Shown here in pieces: positions 27,307 through 35,083 of a DNA stretch of 64,000 nucleotides. Source of the stretch: Rhodanobacter sp. C01. Its GTDB lineage: Bacteria > Pseudomonadota > Gammaproteobacteria > Xanthomonadales > Rhodanobacteraceae. Under the pieces are notes generated by a model. The model was given only the letters and a program-made list of their open reading frames with translations. It was not told where the DNA came from and did no database searches. The stretch is from NCBI RefSeq assembly GCF_002001045.1, contig NZ_MUNR01000011.1:372001-436000 (forward strand), read 5' to 3'. Position 1 is the first letter of the stretch. The number at the start of each line of letters is the position of its first letter. The translations under genes and the position numbers were made by a program.

Positions 27307-27824
27307 GTGATCCGCTGCCGCGTGAAATCCGTTGCGTGCTGGTGCCGGTCGGCAACCAGCGTCTGCTGCTGCCCAATGCCACCATCGCCGAGGTGATTAC
27401 CCAGAGCAGGCCCGAGCCGGTGGCTGATGCTCCGCACTGGTTGCTCGGGCGCATCGCCTGGCGCGGCTGGCGTGTACCGCTGGTGTCATTCACGCAACTG
27501 GCTGGCACGGAAGAAGGCGATGCCGAACTGAGCGTGCGCGTGGCTGTGCTGAAGGCGCTCGGTGGCAATCCCAGACTGCCGTTCATCGCCGTATTGACGC
27601 AGGGCTTCCCGCGCCTGACCACGCTGAACGCCGAGTTGATCATTCCTACACACGACGGCAGCGAACTGCCGCCAGGCGTGCGGGCACAGGTACTGGTGCG
27701 CGACGACGTCGCGATGATTCCCGATATGGAATGGATCGAAGCCGAACTGCTCGGTCTGCTCGAGGGCGGCGACGCGGTTGAGCCAGCCGAGGCACCCGGG
27801 TCGCTGCTCGACAGCGAAGACTGA
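27303..27824 (+). CDS. chpC: CheW-like adaptor ChpC
   Basis: A 173-residue CheW-type protein ending the Pil-Chp operon. It has the CheW-like core VLVPVGNQRLLLPNATIAEVI, WLLGRIAWRGWRVPLVSF and a C-terminal acidic tail. In Pseudomonas ChpC is a second adaptor connecting inputs to ChpA. The ATG overlaps the preceding stop by 4 bp. It is shorter in conserved sequence than PilI, so the name rests on position as well as fold. Confidence 0.82.
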   Translation: MSDPLPREIRCVLVPVGNQRLLLPNATIAEVITQSRPEPVADAPHWLLGRIAWRGWRVPLVSFTQLAGTEEGDAELSVRVAVLKALGGNPRLPFIAVLTQGFPRLTTLNAELIIPTHDGSELPPGVRAQVLVRDDVAMIPDMEWIEAELLGLLEGGDAVEPAEAPGSLLDSED

Positions 27825-27848
27825 AAACAGACTTGTATCGGCGATGGT

Positions 27849-28583
27849 CTAGCCGTCGCCGTGCAATGCCTGCAGTGCCGCCAGTGCGGCCAGACCTGCC
27901 GTTTCCGTGCGCAGGATGCGTGGCCCCAGTCGCAGCCTGTCAAAGCCGGCAGCGGTCAATGCGTTGATATCGCGTTCACCCAGACCGCCTTCCGGACCCA
28001 CCACCAGCAAGCCGCCGTCCGCGGCAAAGCGCAGTTCACGGGATGAACGTGTTGCTTCCGGCAGCAGGGCCAGCCGCAACGCACCGTCCTCGGCCAGACT
28101 TTCCAGCCATGTTGGCAACGGCAGTGCCGGCATGATCTCGGGCAGCCGCGCGCGGCCGCTCTGTTCGCAGGCACTCGCCGCTACTGCACGCCAGTGTGTC
28201 AGTCGCTTTTCCGCACGGGTGGCGTCCAGCTTCACCTCCGAGCGTTCGGTCAGCAATGGCACGATGCGTACCACACCGAGTTCGGTGGCCTTCTGCACGA
28301 TCAGGTCCATCTTTTCGCCACGGGCGACGCCTTGCGCCAGGGTCAGCGGCAGCGGCGATTCGTTGGCGAGGGTTTGCCGCGCATTCACCTGGACCACGAC
28401 TTCGCGCTTGCCGACGGCCTGGATCGTCGCCGGATAATCGTTGCCATCGCCATTGAACAGGGTCAGCGAATCGCCAGTGGTCAGGCGCAATACCCGCGCC
28501 ACGTGCTCGCCAGCCTGTACCGGCAACGCCAGTTCGGCATCGAGGGCAAGCGGCAGATCGACATGGATACGGATGATGCGCAT
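27849..28583 (-). CDS. rsmE: 16S rRNA (uracil-1498-N3)-methyltransferase
   Basis: A 244-residue SPOUT methyltransferase that modifies U1498 in the 30S decoding region. N-terminal PUA-like part: HVARVLRLTTGDSLTLFNGDGNDY. Catalytic part: LAQGVARGEKMDLIVQKATELGV, PLLTERSEVKL, ACEQSGRARLPEI, and the SAM knot LVVGPEGGLGERDI with LRLGPRILRTETAGLAAL. The ATG at 28583 (MRIIRI) fits the usual N-terminus better than the in-frame ATG 33 bp upstream. It is convergent with chpC. Confidence 0.95.
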   Translation of the reverse strand: MRIIRIHVDLPLALDAELALPVQAGEHVARVLRLTTGDSLTLFNGDGNDYPATIQAVGKREVVVQVNARQTLANESPLPLTLAQGVARGEKMDLIVQKATELGVVRIVPLLTERSEVKLDATRAEKRLTHWRAVAASACEQSGRARLPEIMPALPLPTWLESLAEDGALRLALLPEATRSSRELRFAADGGLLVVGPEGGLGERDINALTAAGFDRLRLGPRILRTETAGLAALAALQALHGDG

Positions 28584-28767
28584 GCGGGCGTCGCGGTCGT
28601 GCAAAAGCAGAAGCATAGCGGAGGTTACGGCGCTTCAGAGCACAAGCTAGCGGTGGCTGGCGGCTAGCTGAATGCCGGCGAGATGCCCGCATCGCAATCC
28701 TTGCTTGCCAGCGGCCATCGGGGGAGGATGAAGAGGCACAGATGCAGGCAGAACAGAGGTATGCGCC

Positions 28768-29091
28768 ATGCTCAAGACAACTGTCATTTCATTCGCACTG
28801 GTCGTTGGCCTCGGCGTCAGCGCACTCGCCGTCGGCCAGAGCGCCCCCGCGCAGGTGACCAGCCCGAATGCCGACATGCCATCCAGCAAAGCCAGTGCCA
28901 CACAGCAGCATCAGGTGCTCAAGCCAGGTGATCGCAGCTGCATCCGCGATACCGGCAGCCTGATTCCGGCGAAGAAAGGGCAATGCCTGCAGGGTGTTTC
29001 GGGTCGCAGCTATTCGCAGCAGGACCTGTTGAACACGGGCCAGATCAATAACGCCCAGGCCCTGCGCATGTTGGATCCGTCCATTCACTGA
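28768..29091 (+). CDS. Small secreted hypothetical protein
   Basis: A 107-residue protein with a clear signal peptide (MLKTTVISFALVVGLGVSALAVGQ). The mature part is about 80 residues, polar, with two cysteines spaced 16 apart (SCIRDTGSL...GQCLQG) that could form a disulfide, and a C-terminal helix LLNTGQINNAQALRMLDPSIH. The last part resembles a GDD/sigma-style 'NTGQ-ALRMLDPS' tail seen in small xanthomonad exported proteins, but I cannot name a family. A GCAGAACAGAGG tract precedes the ATG. It is monocistronic and convergent with bioA. Confidence 0.6.
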   Translation: MLKTTVISFALVVGLGVSALAVGQSAPAQVTSPNADMPSSKASATQQHQVLKPGDRSCIRDTGSLIPAKKGQCLQGVSGRSYSQQDLLNTGQINNAQALRMLDPSIH

Positions 29092-29116
29092 GGCTTGGCT
29101 TCAGTGGCGCGATGGT

Positions 29117-30496
29117 TCATTCCGCCACGGCACGTTCGATGCCAGCCACCGCCACATCCACCAGCAGGTCGATCTCCGCCTTGCTGACGATATAGGGCGG
29201 CATGAAATACACCACGTTGCCGAGCGGGCGCAGCAGAGCGCCGTGCCGCAGTCCGTGCAGGTACACGCGCAGACCGCGTCGGTCCGTCGCCGGGAATGGT
29301 CGGCGCCCGGTCTTGTCGGCGACCAGTTCGATCGCGGCGATCATGCCGGTCTGGCGCACGTCGGCGACATGCGGGTGGTCGCGCAACGTTTCCAGGCGGC
29401 TACTCAGATGCGCTGCGAGTTGGCGGTTGCGTTCGAGTACCGGCTCGTCACGGAAGATCGCCAATGTCTCCAGCGCCACGCGGCAAGCCAGCGGGTTGCC
29501 GGTGTAGCTGTGCGAATGCAGGAAGGCCTTGCCGGCACTGTATTCCGCGTAGAACGCCTCATAGATACTGCTGGTGGTGAGTACGGCCGAAAGCGGCAGG
29601 AAGCCGCCGGTAAGTCCCTTCGACAGGCACATGAAATCCGGTGACACGCCAGCCTGCTCGCAGGCGAACAGCGTGCCGGTACGGCCGAAGCCGACCGCAA
29701 TCTCGTCGGCGATGAAATGCACGGCGAACTCGTCGCATAGCGCGCGCAGGCCGGTCAGGTAAGCGGGGTGATACATGCGCATGCCGCCGGCGCATTGCAC
29801 CAGTGGCTCGACGATCACGGCACAGGTTTCATGGGCATGGCGTTCGAGCAGAGCGCGCAGCTCGCCAAGGCGACGTTTGGTCGTCTGTTCGGCCGATTCG
29901 CCGGGCTCGCCTTCATAGGCATCCGGCGAAGGCGCCAGGAACGGTGTAAGCAGCAATGGCGCATAGGTCTTGCGGTACAACGCCACGTCGCTGACCGACA
30001 ACGCGCCCAGCGTCTCGCCGTGATAGCTGCCTGTGAGTGCGATGAAGCGCGTCTTCTCGCCATGACCCTGGTTGAGCCAGTAGTGGAAGCTCATCTTCAG
30101 CGCCACTTCGATCGCTGCCGAGCCGTTGTCGGCATAGAACACGCGATCCAGTCCGGGTGGCGTGATGCGCACCAGTTCTTCGGCCAGCTCGATCGCCGGC
30201 TCGTGGGTGAAACCGGCAAAGATCACGTGCTCCAGCCGCTGTGCCTGATCCGCAAGCGCGGCAGCGATGCGTGGATTGGCGTGACCGAACAGGTTGGTCC
30301 ACCACGAGCTGATGCCATCCAGATAGCGCCTGCCATCGGCGTCGATCAGCCAGGCACCCTCGCCACGGACGATCGGCACCATCGGCACGCCGCCTTTGCC
30401 GGTGATGTCGTGGTCATGCATCTGCGTACAGGGATGCCACAGGTGTTTCAGGTCGCGCGTGGCGAGCGCGGCATTGCCGCTTGCGTGGATGGTCAT
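29117..30496 (-). CDS. bioA: Adenosylmethionine-8-amino-7-oxononanoate aminotransferase
   Basis: A 459-residue PLP-dependent class III aminotransferase of biotin synthesis (KAPA to DAPA). Diagnostic segments are HLWHPCTQM near the N-terminus, GISSWWTNLFGHANPRI, VFYADNGSAAIEVALKM, ALTGSYHGETLGALSV, HFIADEIAVGFGRTGTLFAC and LSKGLTGGFLPLS with the PLP lysine. The length is slightly above the usual 430, mainly an insert around PDAYEGEPGESAEQTTKR. No other bio genes are adjacent. It is divergent from gspN with 67 bp between starts. Confidence 0.95.
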   Translation of the reverse strand: MTIHASGNAALATRDLKHLWHPCTQMHDHDITGKGGVPMVPIVRGEGAWLIDADGRRYLDGISSWWTNLFGHANPRIAAALADQAQRLEHVIFAGFTHEPAIELAEELVRITPPGLDRVFYADNGSAAIEVALKMSFHYWLNQGHGEKTRFIALTGSYHGETLGALSVSDVALYRKTYAPLLLTPFLAPSPDAYEGEPGESAEQTTKRRLGELRALLERHAHETCAVIVEPLVQCAGGMRMYHPAYLTGLRALCDEFAVHFIADEIAVGFGRTGTLFACEQAGVSPDFMCLSKGLTGGFLPLSAVLTTSSIYEAFYAEYSAGKAFLHSHSYTGNPLACRVALETLAIFRDEPVLERNRQLAAHLSSRLETLRDHPHVADVRQTGMIAAIELVADKTGRRPFPATDRRGLRVYLHGLRHGALLRPLGNVVYFMPPYIVSKAEIDLLVDVAVAGIERAVAE

Positions 30497-30563
30497 CCGG
30501 CTATCATCGGTGCTTCATGATGGGCCCTCAAGCCCGCATATGGGTCATTCCGGGAGTCGGCGT

Positions 30564-31370
30564 TTGAAGTACCTGCGAAATTGCCTCATCGGCCTTGCTA
30601 TATTGCTGCTGGCCGGAGTGCTTCTGTTGTGGTTTCTGCCAGTGCGATGGGCGCTCCCGTGGATCGAACCGCAACTGCACGGGTTGCGCCTGCAGCAGCT
30701 GCAGGGGTCATTGTGGGATGGTCGGGCCGGGCAGGTTCTGGCTGCGGATGGTCGCCCGCTAGGCAAGTTGCAGTGGACGCTGTCACGGCGGGCGTTGTTC
30801 GGACAGACGCAGGCCAAGCTGGACTTCCAGGGGCCACAATTCGATTTTTCCGGCGAGATGCGACGGTTGCCCGGGCAGAAGGTCGAATGGCGCGGCGTGA
30901 ACTTGCATGCCGCACTCGCAGCATGGCCGGCCCGGGTCAACTTGCCGTACGGGCAGCCGCGCGGCGAACTGCAACTGACCATCGAGCACGCCATCCTGCA
31001 AGGTGGCTGGCCGTTGCAGCTGCAGGCGCAGGCGCGGTGGCAGGATGCAGTCATGCGCACGCGAAATGGCGATGTGGCCTTGGGCGACCTGCAGGGACAG
31101 GCACAATCGCAGAATGGAGTGATCCAGGCGCAATGGCAGGATGACGGGCACGGGCCGTTGCAGGTTGACGGCCGTTTGCAGTTGAGTCCGCTGGGCTGGC
31201 GACTGGACGCGACGTTGCGAGCGCGACAGACTGATCCGGCATTGCGCCATTGGCTGTCCGGGTTGGGCCAGCCGGATGCCGATGGCAAGATAAATATCCA
31301 GCATAGCGGCGGACTGGCGGCTGCTTTGCCCGGTACGACCGCCACCAATCAGGGCACGAAATCACCATGA
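30564..31370 (+). CDS. gspN: Type II secretion system protein N (GspN-like), orphan
   Basis: A 268-residue protein with one N-terminal membrane anchor (NCLIGLAILLLAGVLLLWFLP) and a periplasmic domain. The GspN-type pattern LQGSLWDGRAGQV...LGKLQWTLSRRALF is followed by beta-rich sequence with FDFSGEMRRLPGQ and VNLHAALAAWPA. GspN is an accessory inner-membrane protein of type II secretion. The best start is the TTG at 30564, 7 nt after GGGAG; an in-frame ATG at 30540 lacks such a site. No other gsp gene is in the window. It overlaps the next gene by 4 bp (ATGA). Confidence 0.7.
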   Translation: MKYLRNCLIGLAILLLAGVLLLWFLPVRWALPWIEPQLHGLRLQQLQGSLWDGRAGQVLAADGRPLGKLQWTLSRRALFGQTQAKLDFQGPQFDFSGEMRRLPGQKVEWRGVNLHAALAAWPARVNLPYGQPRGELQLTIEHAILQGGWPLQLQAQARWQDAVMRTRNGDVALGDLQGQAQSQNGVIQAQWQDDGHGPLQVDGRLQLSPLGWRLDATLRARQTDPALRHWLSGLGQPDADGKINIQHSGGLAAALPGTTATNQGTKSP

Positions 31371-32161
31371 ATCCCGAGATGGCCGTGTCCGCACTGACTG
31401 CCGCGCGCGAAGCGGCTGCCGCGGCTGCCGAAGTGATCCGCCACTACTGGCATCGCGGCGTCGAGGTGGAGCTCAAGTCCGATGCGACGCCGGTGACCGT
31501 CGCCGACCGTGAGGCCGAGCGCGCGATCCGGAAGATCCTGCAGGCGGCGCTGCCGCAGGCGGCGATCTATGGCGAGGAATTTGGACTCGAAGGCGAGCGC
31601 GGTGGCCTGTTGTGGTTGGTCGATCCGCTCGATGGCACCAAGAGCTTCGTGCGGCGTACACCGTTCTTTTCCACCCAGATTGCCTTGATGGATGGTGACG
31701 AGCTTGTGCTGGGGGTATCCAGTGCACCGATCTACGGCGAGACCATGTGGGCCAGCGTCGGTGGCGGTGCATGGCTCGATGGCGAGCGCGTGCGGGTGGC
31801 GGATACCAGCACGATCAGCGATGCCTCGATTTCCACCGGCAACGTCAAGACGCTGACCGCTGATGCACGCTGGGATGCGCTTGGTGCGCTGATCCGCGAC
31901 AGCAACCGCATTCGCGGTTACGGCGACTTCTGTCATTACCATCTGCTTGCACGGGGCTCGCTGGATCTTGTGATCGAGTCGGACGTGAACATCCTCGACA
32001 TCGCTGCATTGGCCGTGATTGTGCGTGAGGCTGGTGGGGTGTTCACCGATCTGCAGGGCGCGGCGTTGACGCTGGATACACGCAGCGTGCTGGCTGGTAC
32101 GCCGGCGATCCACCGGCAGGCGCTGCAGCGGTTGCGCAGGGATGCCGGCACGGCGCCATGA
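31367..32161 (+). CDS. Inositol monophosphatase family protein (histidinol-phosphatase HisN-like)
   Basis: A 264-residue lithium-sensitive phosphatase-fold enzyme. Metal-binding motifs are IYGEEFGLE (Glu), WLVDPLDGTKSF (two Asp) and NILDIAALAVIVREAGG in place of the common PWDxAAG. The KSDATPVTVADREAER segment and the GYGDFCHYHLLARGSLDLVIE region resemble HisN-type histidinol-phosphate phosphatases and related sugar-phosphatases. Substrate is not certain. It is coupled to gspN by a 4-bp overlap and lies 39 bp before nudE. Confidence 0.82.
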   Translation: MNPEMAVSALTAAREAAAAAAEVIRHYWHRGVEVELKSDATPVTVADREAERAIRKILQAALPQAAIYGEEFGLEGERGGLLWLVDPLDGTKSFVRRTPFFSTQIALMDGDELVLGVSSAPIYGETMWASVGGGAWLDGERVRVADTSTISDASISTGNVKTLTADARWDALGALIRDSNRIRGYGDFCHYHLLARGSLDLVIESDVNILDIAALAVIVREAGGVFTDLQGAALTLDTRSVLAGTPAIHRQALQRLRRDAGTAP

Positions 32162-32200
32162 TCGCCTGCGTCGAGGCGGCCACCGCGCTAGAATGGCCGG

Positions 32201-32758
32201 ATGCGCAAGCCACCGATCATCCATGCCACGCGTGACGTCGACAACAGCCACTTCCTGCATGTCGAACAGCTCGATCTGGAATTTTCCAACGGCGAACGCC
32301 GCACCTATGAGCGGCTGAAGGGTGGTGGCCTAGGTGCGGTGATCATCGTGCCGATGCTGGACGACGAGACGGTGCTGCTGGTACGCGAATACGGCGCGGG
32401 CGTCGGTCGTTACGAACTTGGCCTGCCGAAGGGCCGGCTGGATCAGGACGAGACGGCCGAGCAGGGCGCCGAGCGCGAGCTGAAGGAAGAGATCGGCTAC
32501 GGCGCGCGCCGGTTGAAAATCCTGCACAACCTGTCGCTGTCGCCCTCGTACATGACGCATATGGCGCATGTGGTGCTGGCGCAGGAGCTGTATCCCGAAC
32601 GACTGATCGGCGATGAACCCGAGGAACTCGATGTGGTGCCATGGAAGATGTCCGAACTGCATACCTTGCTCGGTCGCGATGACGTGACCGAAGGGCGCTC
32701 GATCGCCGCGCTGTTCATGGCCCGCGAATACCTCGCCGGGCGTTTTCAACGCGCATGA
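32201..32758 (+). CDS. nudE: Nudix hydrolase NudE (ADP compounds hydrolase)
   Basis: A 185-residue Nudix enzyme acting on Ap3A, ADP-ribose and NADH-type substrates. The Nudix box is GRLDQDETAEQGAERELKEE followed by IGY (GX5EX7REUXEEXGU). The N-terminal VDNSHFLHVEQLDLEFSNGE and the SLSPSYMTHMAHVVLA segment match NudE. Length equals E. coli NudE within a residue or two. Its stop overlaps the cysQ start by 4 bp. Confidence 0.93.
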   Translation: MRKPPIIHATRDVDNSHFLHVEQLDLEFSNGERRTYERLKGGGLGAVIIVPMLDDETVLLVREYGAGVGRYELGLPKGRLDQDETAEQGAERELKEEIGYGARRLKILHNLSLSPSYMTHMAHVVLAQELYPERLIGDEPEELDVVPWKMSELHTLLGRDDVTEGRSIAALFMAREYLAGRFQRA

Positions 32759-33570
32759 GTACGGTTCCCGCGTTTGCCCGGCAGATTGGTGAGATCGCAC
32801 GCGCCGCCGGCGAAGCCATTCTTGCGATCTATCACAGCGATTTCGCAGTGCAGACCAAGGCGGATGCGTCGCCGTTGACGGCGGCGGATCTGGCGGCGCA
32901 GCAGCTCATCATGACCGCACTGGCCACGCTTGAGCCGGCGCTACCGGTGCTGTCGGAAGAAGCCAAGGCGCTGGCCTGGTCCGAACGCCAGCACTGGTCG
33001 CGCTACTGGCTGGTCGATCCACTCGACGGCACTCGCGAATTCGTGAAGCGCAACGGCGAGTTCACCGTCAACATCGCTTTGATCGACGATCACCAGTCTG
33101 TGCTCGGCGTGGTGTTGGCGCCGGTGACTGGCGAGTTGTATATCGCTGAACGTGGCCATGGCGCGTGGATGCAGAAACAGGCCGGTGGCGACTGGCAACG
33201 CCTTCAGGCGCGGGCACTGGCGCAGCCGCCGATCATGGCCGGCAGCCGCTCGCACGGCAGCCTGCACGATTCCATGTTGCAGGCTTTGCTCGGCGCCGAG
33301 CATGAGCTGGTGCCGCTGGGTTCCTCGTTGAAGTTCTGTCTGATCGCACGTGGTGGCGCAGACGTCTATCTGCGCCTCGGCCCGACCAGCGAATGGGATA
33401 CCGCTGCTGCGCAATGCGTGCTGCAGGAAGCTGGCGGTGCGGTGATGGACTTGCAAGGGCGCATGTTCCGCTACAACCGCGGCGAATCGCTGCTCAATCC
33501 CGAGTTCATCGCCGTCGGCGACCCCTCGGTCGACTGGGCGGCGCGGCTGCGCGCGGCCGGTTGTGAATGA
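32755..33570 (+). CDS. cysQ: 3'(2'),5'-bisphosphate nucleotidase CysQ
   Basis: A 271-residue inositol-phosphatase superfamily enzyme that hydrolyses pAp, the by-product of sulfate assimilation and of carrier-protein phosphopantetheinylation. Motifs: KADASPLTAADLAAQQLI, VLSEEAK (Glu), WLVDPLDGTREFVKRNGEFTVNIAL (metal Asp pair, CysQ-specific KRNGEFT), GSSLKFCLIARGGADVYLR and SEWDTAAAQCVLQEAGG. It overlaps nudE by 4 bp and mazG by 8 bp. Confidence 0.95.
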   Translation: MSTVPAFARQIGEIARAAGEAILAIYHSDFAVQTKADASPLTAADLAAQQLIMTALATLEPALPVLSEEAKALAWSERQHWSRYWLVDPLDGTREFVKRNGEFTVNIALIDDHQSVLGVVLAPVTGELYIAERGHGAWMQKQAGGDWQRLQARALAQPPIMAGSRSHGSLHDSMLQALLGAEHELVPLGSSLKFCLIARGGADVYLRLGPTSEWDTAAAQCVLQEAGGAVMDLQGRMFRYNRGESLLNPEFIAVGDPSVDWAARLRAAGCE

Positions 33571-34387
33571 TCCAGTGAGCGACGATCGCCGCTACAGCCT
33601 TGATGACCTGCTCGCCATCATGGCGCGTCTGCGCGATCCCGAGCGTGGTTGTCCGTGGGACGTACAGCAGGATTTTGCTTCGATAGCGCCGTACACGATC
33701 GAGGAAGCCTACGAGGTCGCCGATGCGATCGACCGCGGCGATTTCGATGACCTGCGCGATGAACTGGGTGATCTGTTGCTGCAGGTGGTGTTCCATGCGC
33801 AGATGGCGAAAGAAGCTGGGCTGTTCGACTTTGCCGATGTCGCCGATGCGATCAGCAGCAAGATGTGCCGACGCCATCCGCATGTGTTCGGTGACGTGCG
33901 CTATGCCGACGCCGAGGCACAGAAGCAGGCATGGGAAGACATCAAGACGGCCGAACGCGCCAGCAAGGGCGAGCCGGCCGATGCCAGCGCGCTGGCCGGC
34001 ATTTCAACGGGATTGCCGGAATGGAAGCGCGCGCTGAAATTGCAGCAGCGGGCGGCCAGCACGGGTTTCGACTGGACCGATCCGCAGCCAGTGCTGGCCA
34101 AGCTGGCCGAGGAAGTGGACGAGGTACGCGCCGAGTTCGTGGACGGTGCCGATCCGGCGCGGCTGGAAGATGAAATCGGCGATGTGCTGTTCGTGATGGT
34201 GAATCTGGCGCGCCACGCCAAGGTCGATTTCTCGCGTGCGCTGCGCCATGCCAACGCGAAGTTCGAGCGGCGTTTCCGGCAGATGGAGCAATTGGCCGTT
34301 GCGGAGGGTGGTGCATTCGGCGAGCGCACACTCGCCGAACAGGAACAACTCTGGCAGCGCGCCAAGGTACTCGAACGCAAGTCATGA
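33563..34387 (+). CDS. mazG: Nucleoside triphosphate pyrophosphohydrolase MazG
   Basis: A 274-residue tandem-domain MazG, hydrolysing NTPs/dNTPs to monophosphates. The first domain has RLRDPERGCPWDVQQDF, TIEEAYEVADAI (ExxE) and DELGDLLLQVVFHA; the linker has RRHPHVFGDV and WEDIK. The second domain repeats the pattern with KLAEEVDEVRAEF and LEDEIGDVLFVMVNLAR. It starts with a GTG at 33563, 8 bp inside cysQ. A perfect hairpin 7 bp after the stop probably ends transcription of the gspN-mazG run. Confidence 0.96.
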   Translation: MNDPVSDDRRYSLDDLLAIMARLRDPERGCPWDVQQDFASIAPYTIEEAYEVADAIDRGDFDDLRDELGDLLLQVVFHAQMAKEAGLFDFADVADAISSKMCRRHPHVFGDVRYADAEAQKQAWEDIKTAERASKGEPADASALAGISTGLPEWKRALKLQQRAASTGFDWTDPQPVLAKLAEEVDEVRAEFVDGADPARLEDEIGDVLFVMVNLARHAKVDFSRALRHANAKFERRFRQMEQLAVAEGGAFGERTLAEQEQLWQRAKVLERKS

Positions 34388-34393
34388 AGCATT

Positions 34394-34423
34394 GCATTGC
34401 GATGGCCTGGGCCATCGCAATGC
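34394..34423. terminator. Hairpin between mazG and the next convergent gene
   Basis: A perfect 14-bp inverted repeat (GCATTGCGATGGCC / GGCCATCGCAATGC, 2-nt loop) lies 6 bp after the mazG stop and 17 bp before the stop of the convergent gene. There is no T-run, so it is a terminator or mRNA-stabilising hairpin for both strands. Confidence 0.65.
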
Positions 34424-34439
34424 TCGCTGGATTGACGAT

Positions 34440-34943
34440 TTACTGGGCGGCCGGTGCCGGCGGTGTCGGCGCACCGGCATGCTGCTGCCAGGCGGCGCGC
34501 ATCTTGTCGTGCTCAGCGCGCATCTTCGCCTCGTTGGCCAGACTCTCGTCCAGCCCCTTGCGCAGCGTGGCGATCGCCTGATCCACATTGGTCGGTCGCG
34601 CCTGCAGACGCGCCAGGTGCTGGTAGACGTAATCGCGCACGCGCGGATCCTGCGACTTCGCCAGTACGTCGTTGTACAGGGCGGCCAGATCCTTGCTGCG
34701 ACCTGCCTGCATGTACAGGTGCTCCAGACCGCGCAGGTCGCCGATTACGCCACCATGCTGGTCGCCAAAGCCTCGCTCATGCATGCCGGGGCCGCGACGA
34801 TCGCCATGCGGCTTGGCCGGTGCGCGCATGGTCGCAGAGGGGCCGGCAGCGGGCGGTGGCGGTGCATCCTGGGCGATTACGAGCGAAGCCGATCCGGCCA
34901 TCAGCACGGCCAGCGCGGAAGCAAGCAGGGTGTTGCGATGCAT
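34440..34943 (-). CDS. Secreted hypothetical protein with helical repeat-like C-terminus
   Basis: A 167-residue exported protein. The ATG at 34943 has an AAGGAG site and starts a signal peptide (MHRNTLLASALAVLMAGSASLVIAQ). The mature N-terminus is low-complexity, rich in Pro, Gly, His and Met (PPPPAAGPSATMRAPAKP, then PGMHERGFGDQHGG). The rest is helical with two TPR-like segments (LEHLYMQAGRSKDLAALYND and YVYQHLARLQARPTNVDQAI), ending in a charged coil. No known function. The His/Met cluster could bind metal, which is speculation. It is divergent from the GSGD-repeat gene across 140 bp. Confidence 0.65.
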   Translation of the reverse strand: MHRNTLLASALAVLMAGSASLVIAQDAPPPPAAGPSATMRAPAKPHGDRRGPGMHERGFGDQHGGVIGDLRGLEHLYMQAGRSKDLAALYNDVLAKSQDPRVRDYVYQHLARLQARPTNVDQAIATLRKGLDESLANEAKMRAEHDKMRAAWQQHAGAPTPPAPAAQ

Positions 34944-35083
34944 GGTGAATCTCCTTGTTGTGTAGCTCAAAAAACGCAGTGCCTCCGTGCCCGTTGACAT
35001 GGGCGTGCGTTTTCGCGCCTTGCTTGCAACCCTTTTGTCGTTGGCTGCATCCCATGGTTGTTGACCATTCGAGGAGAGTCACC

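Noticed and set aside
28645..28669. Inverted repeat AGCTAGC/GCTAGCT upstream of rsmE
   Set aside because: Short arms, 11-nt loop, no T-run, and it lies in a divergent non-coding gap; too weak to call.
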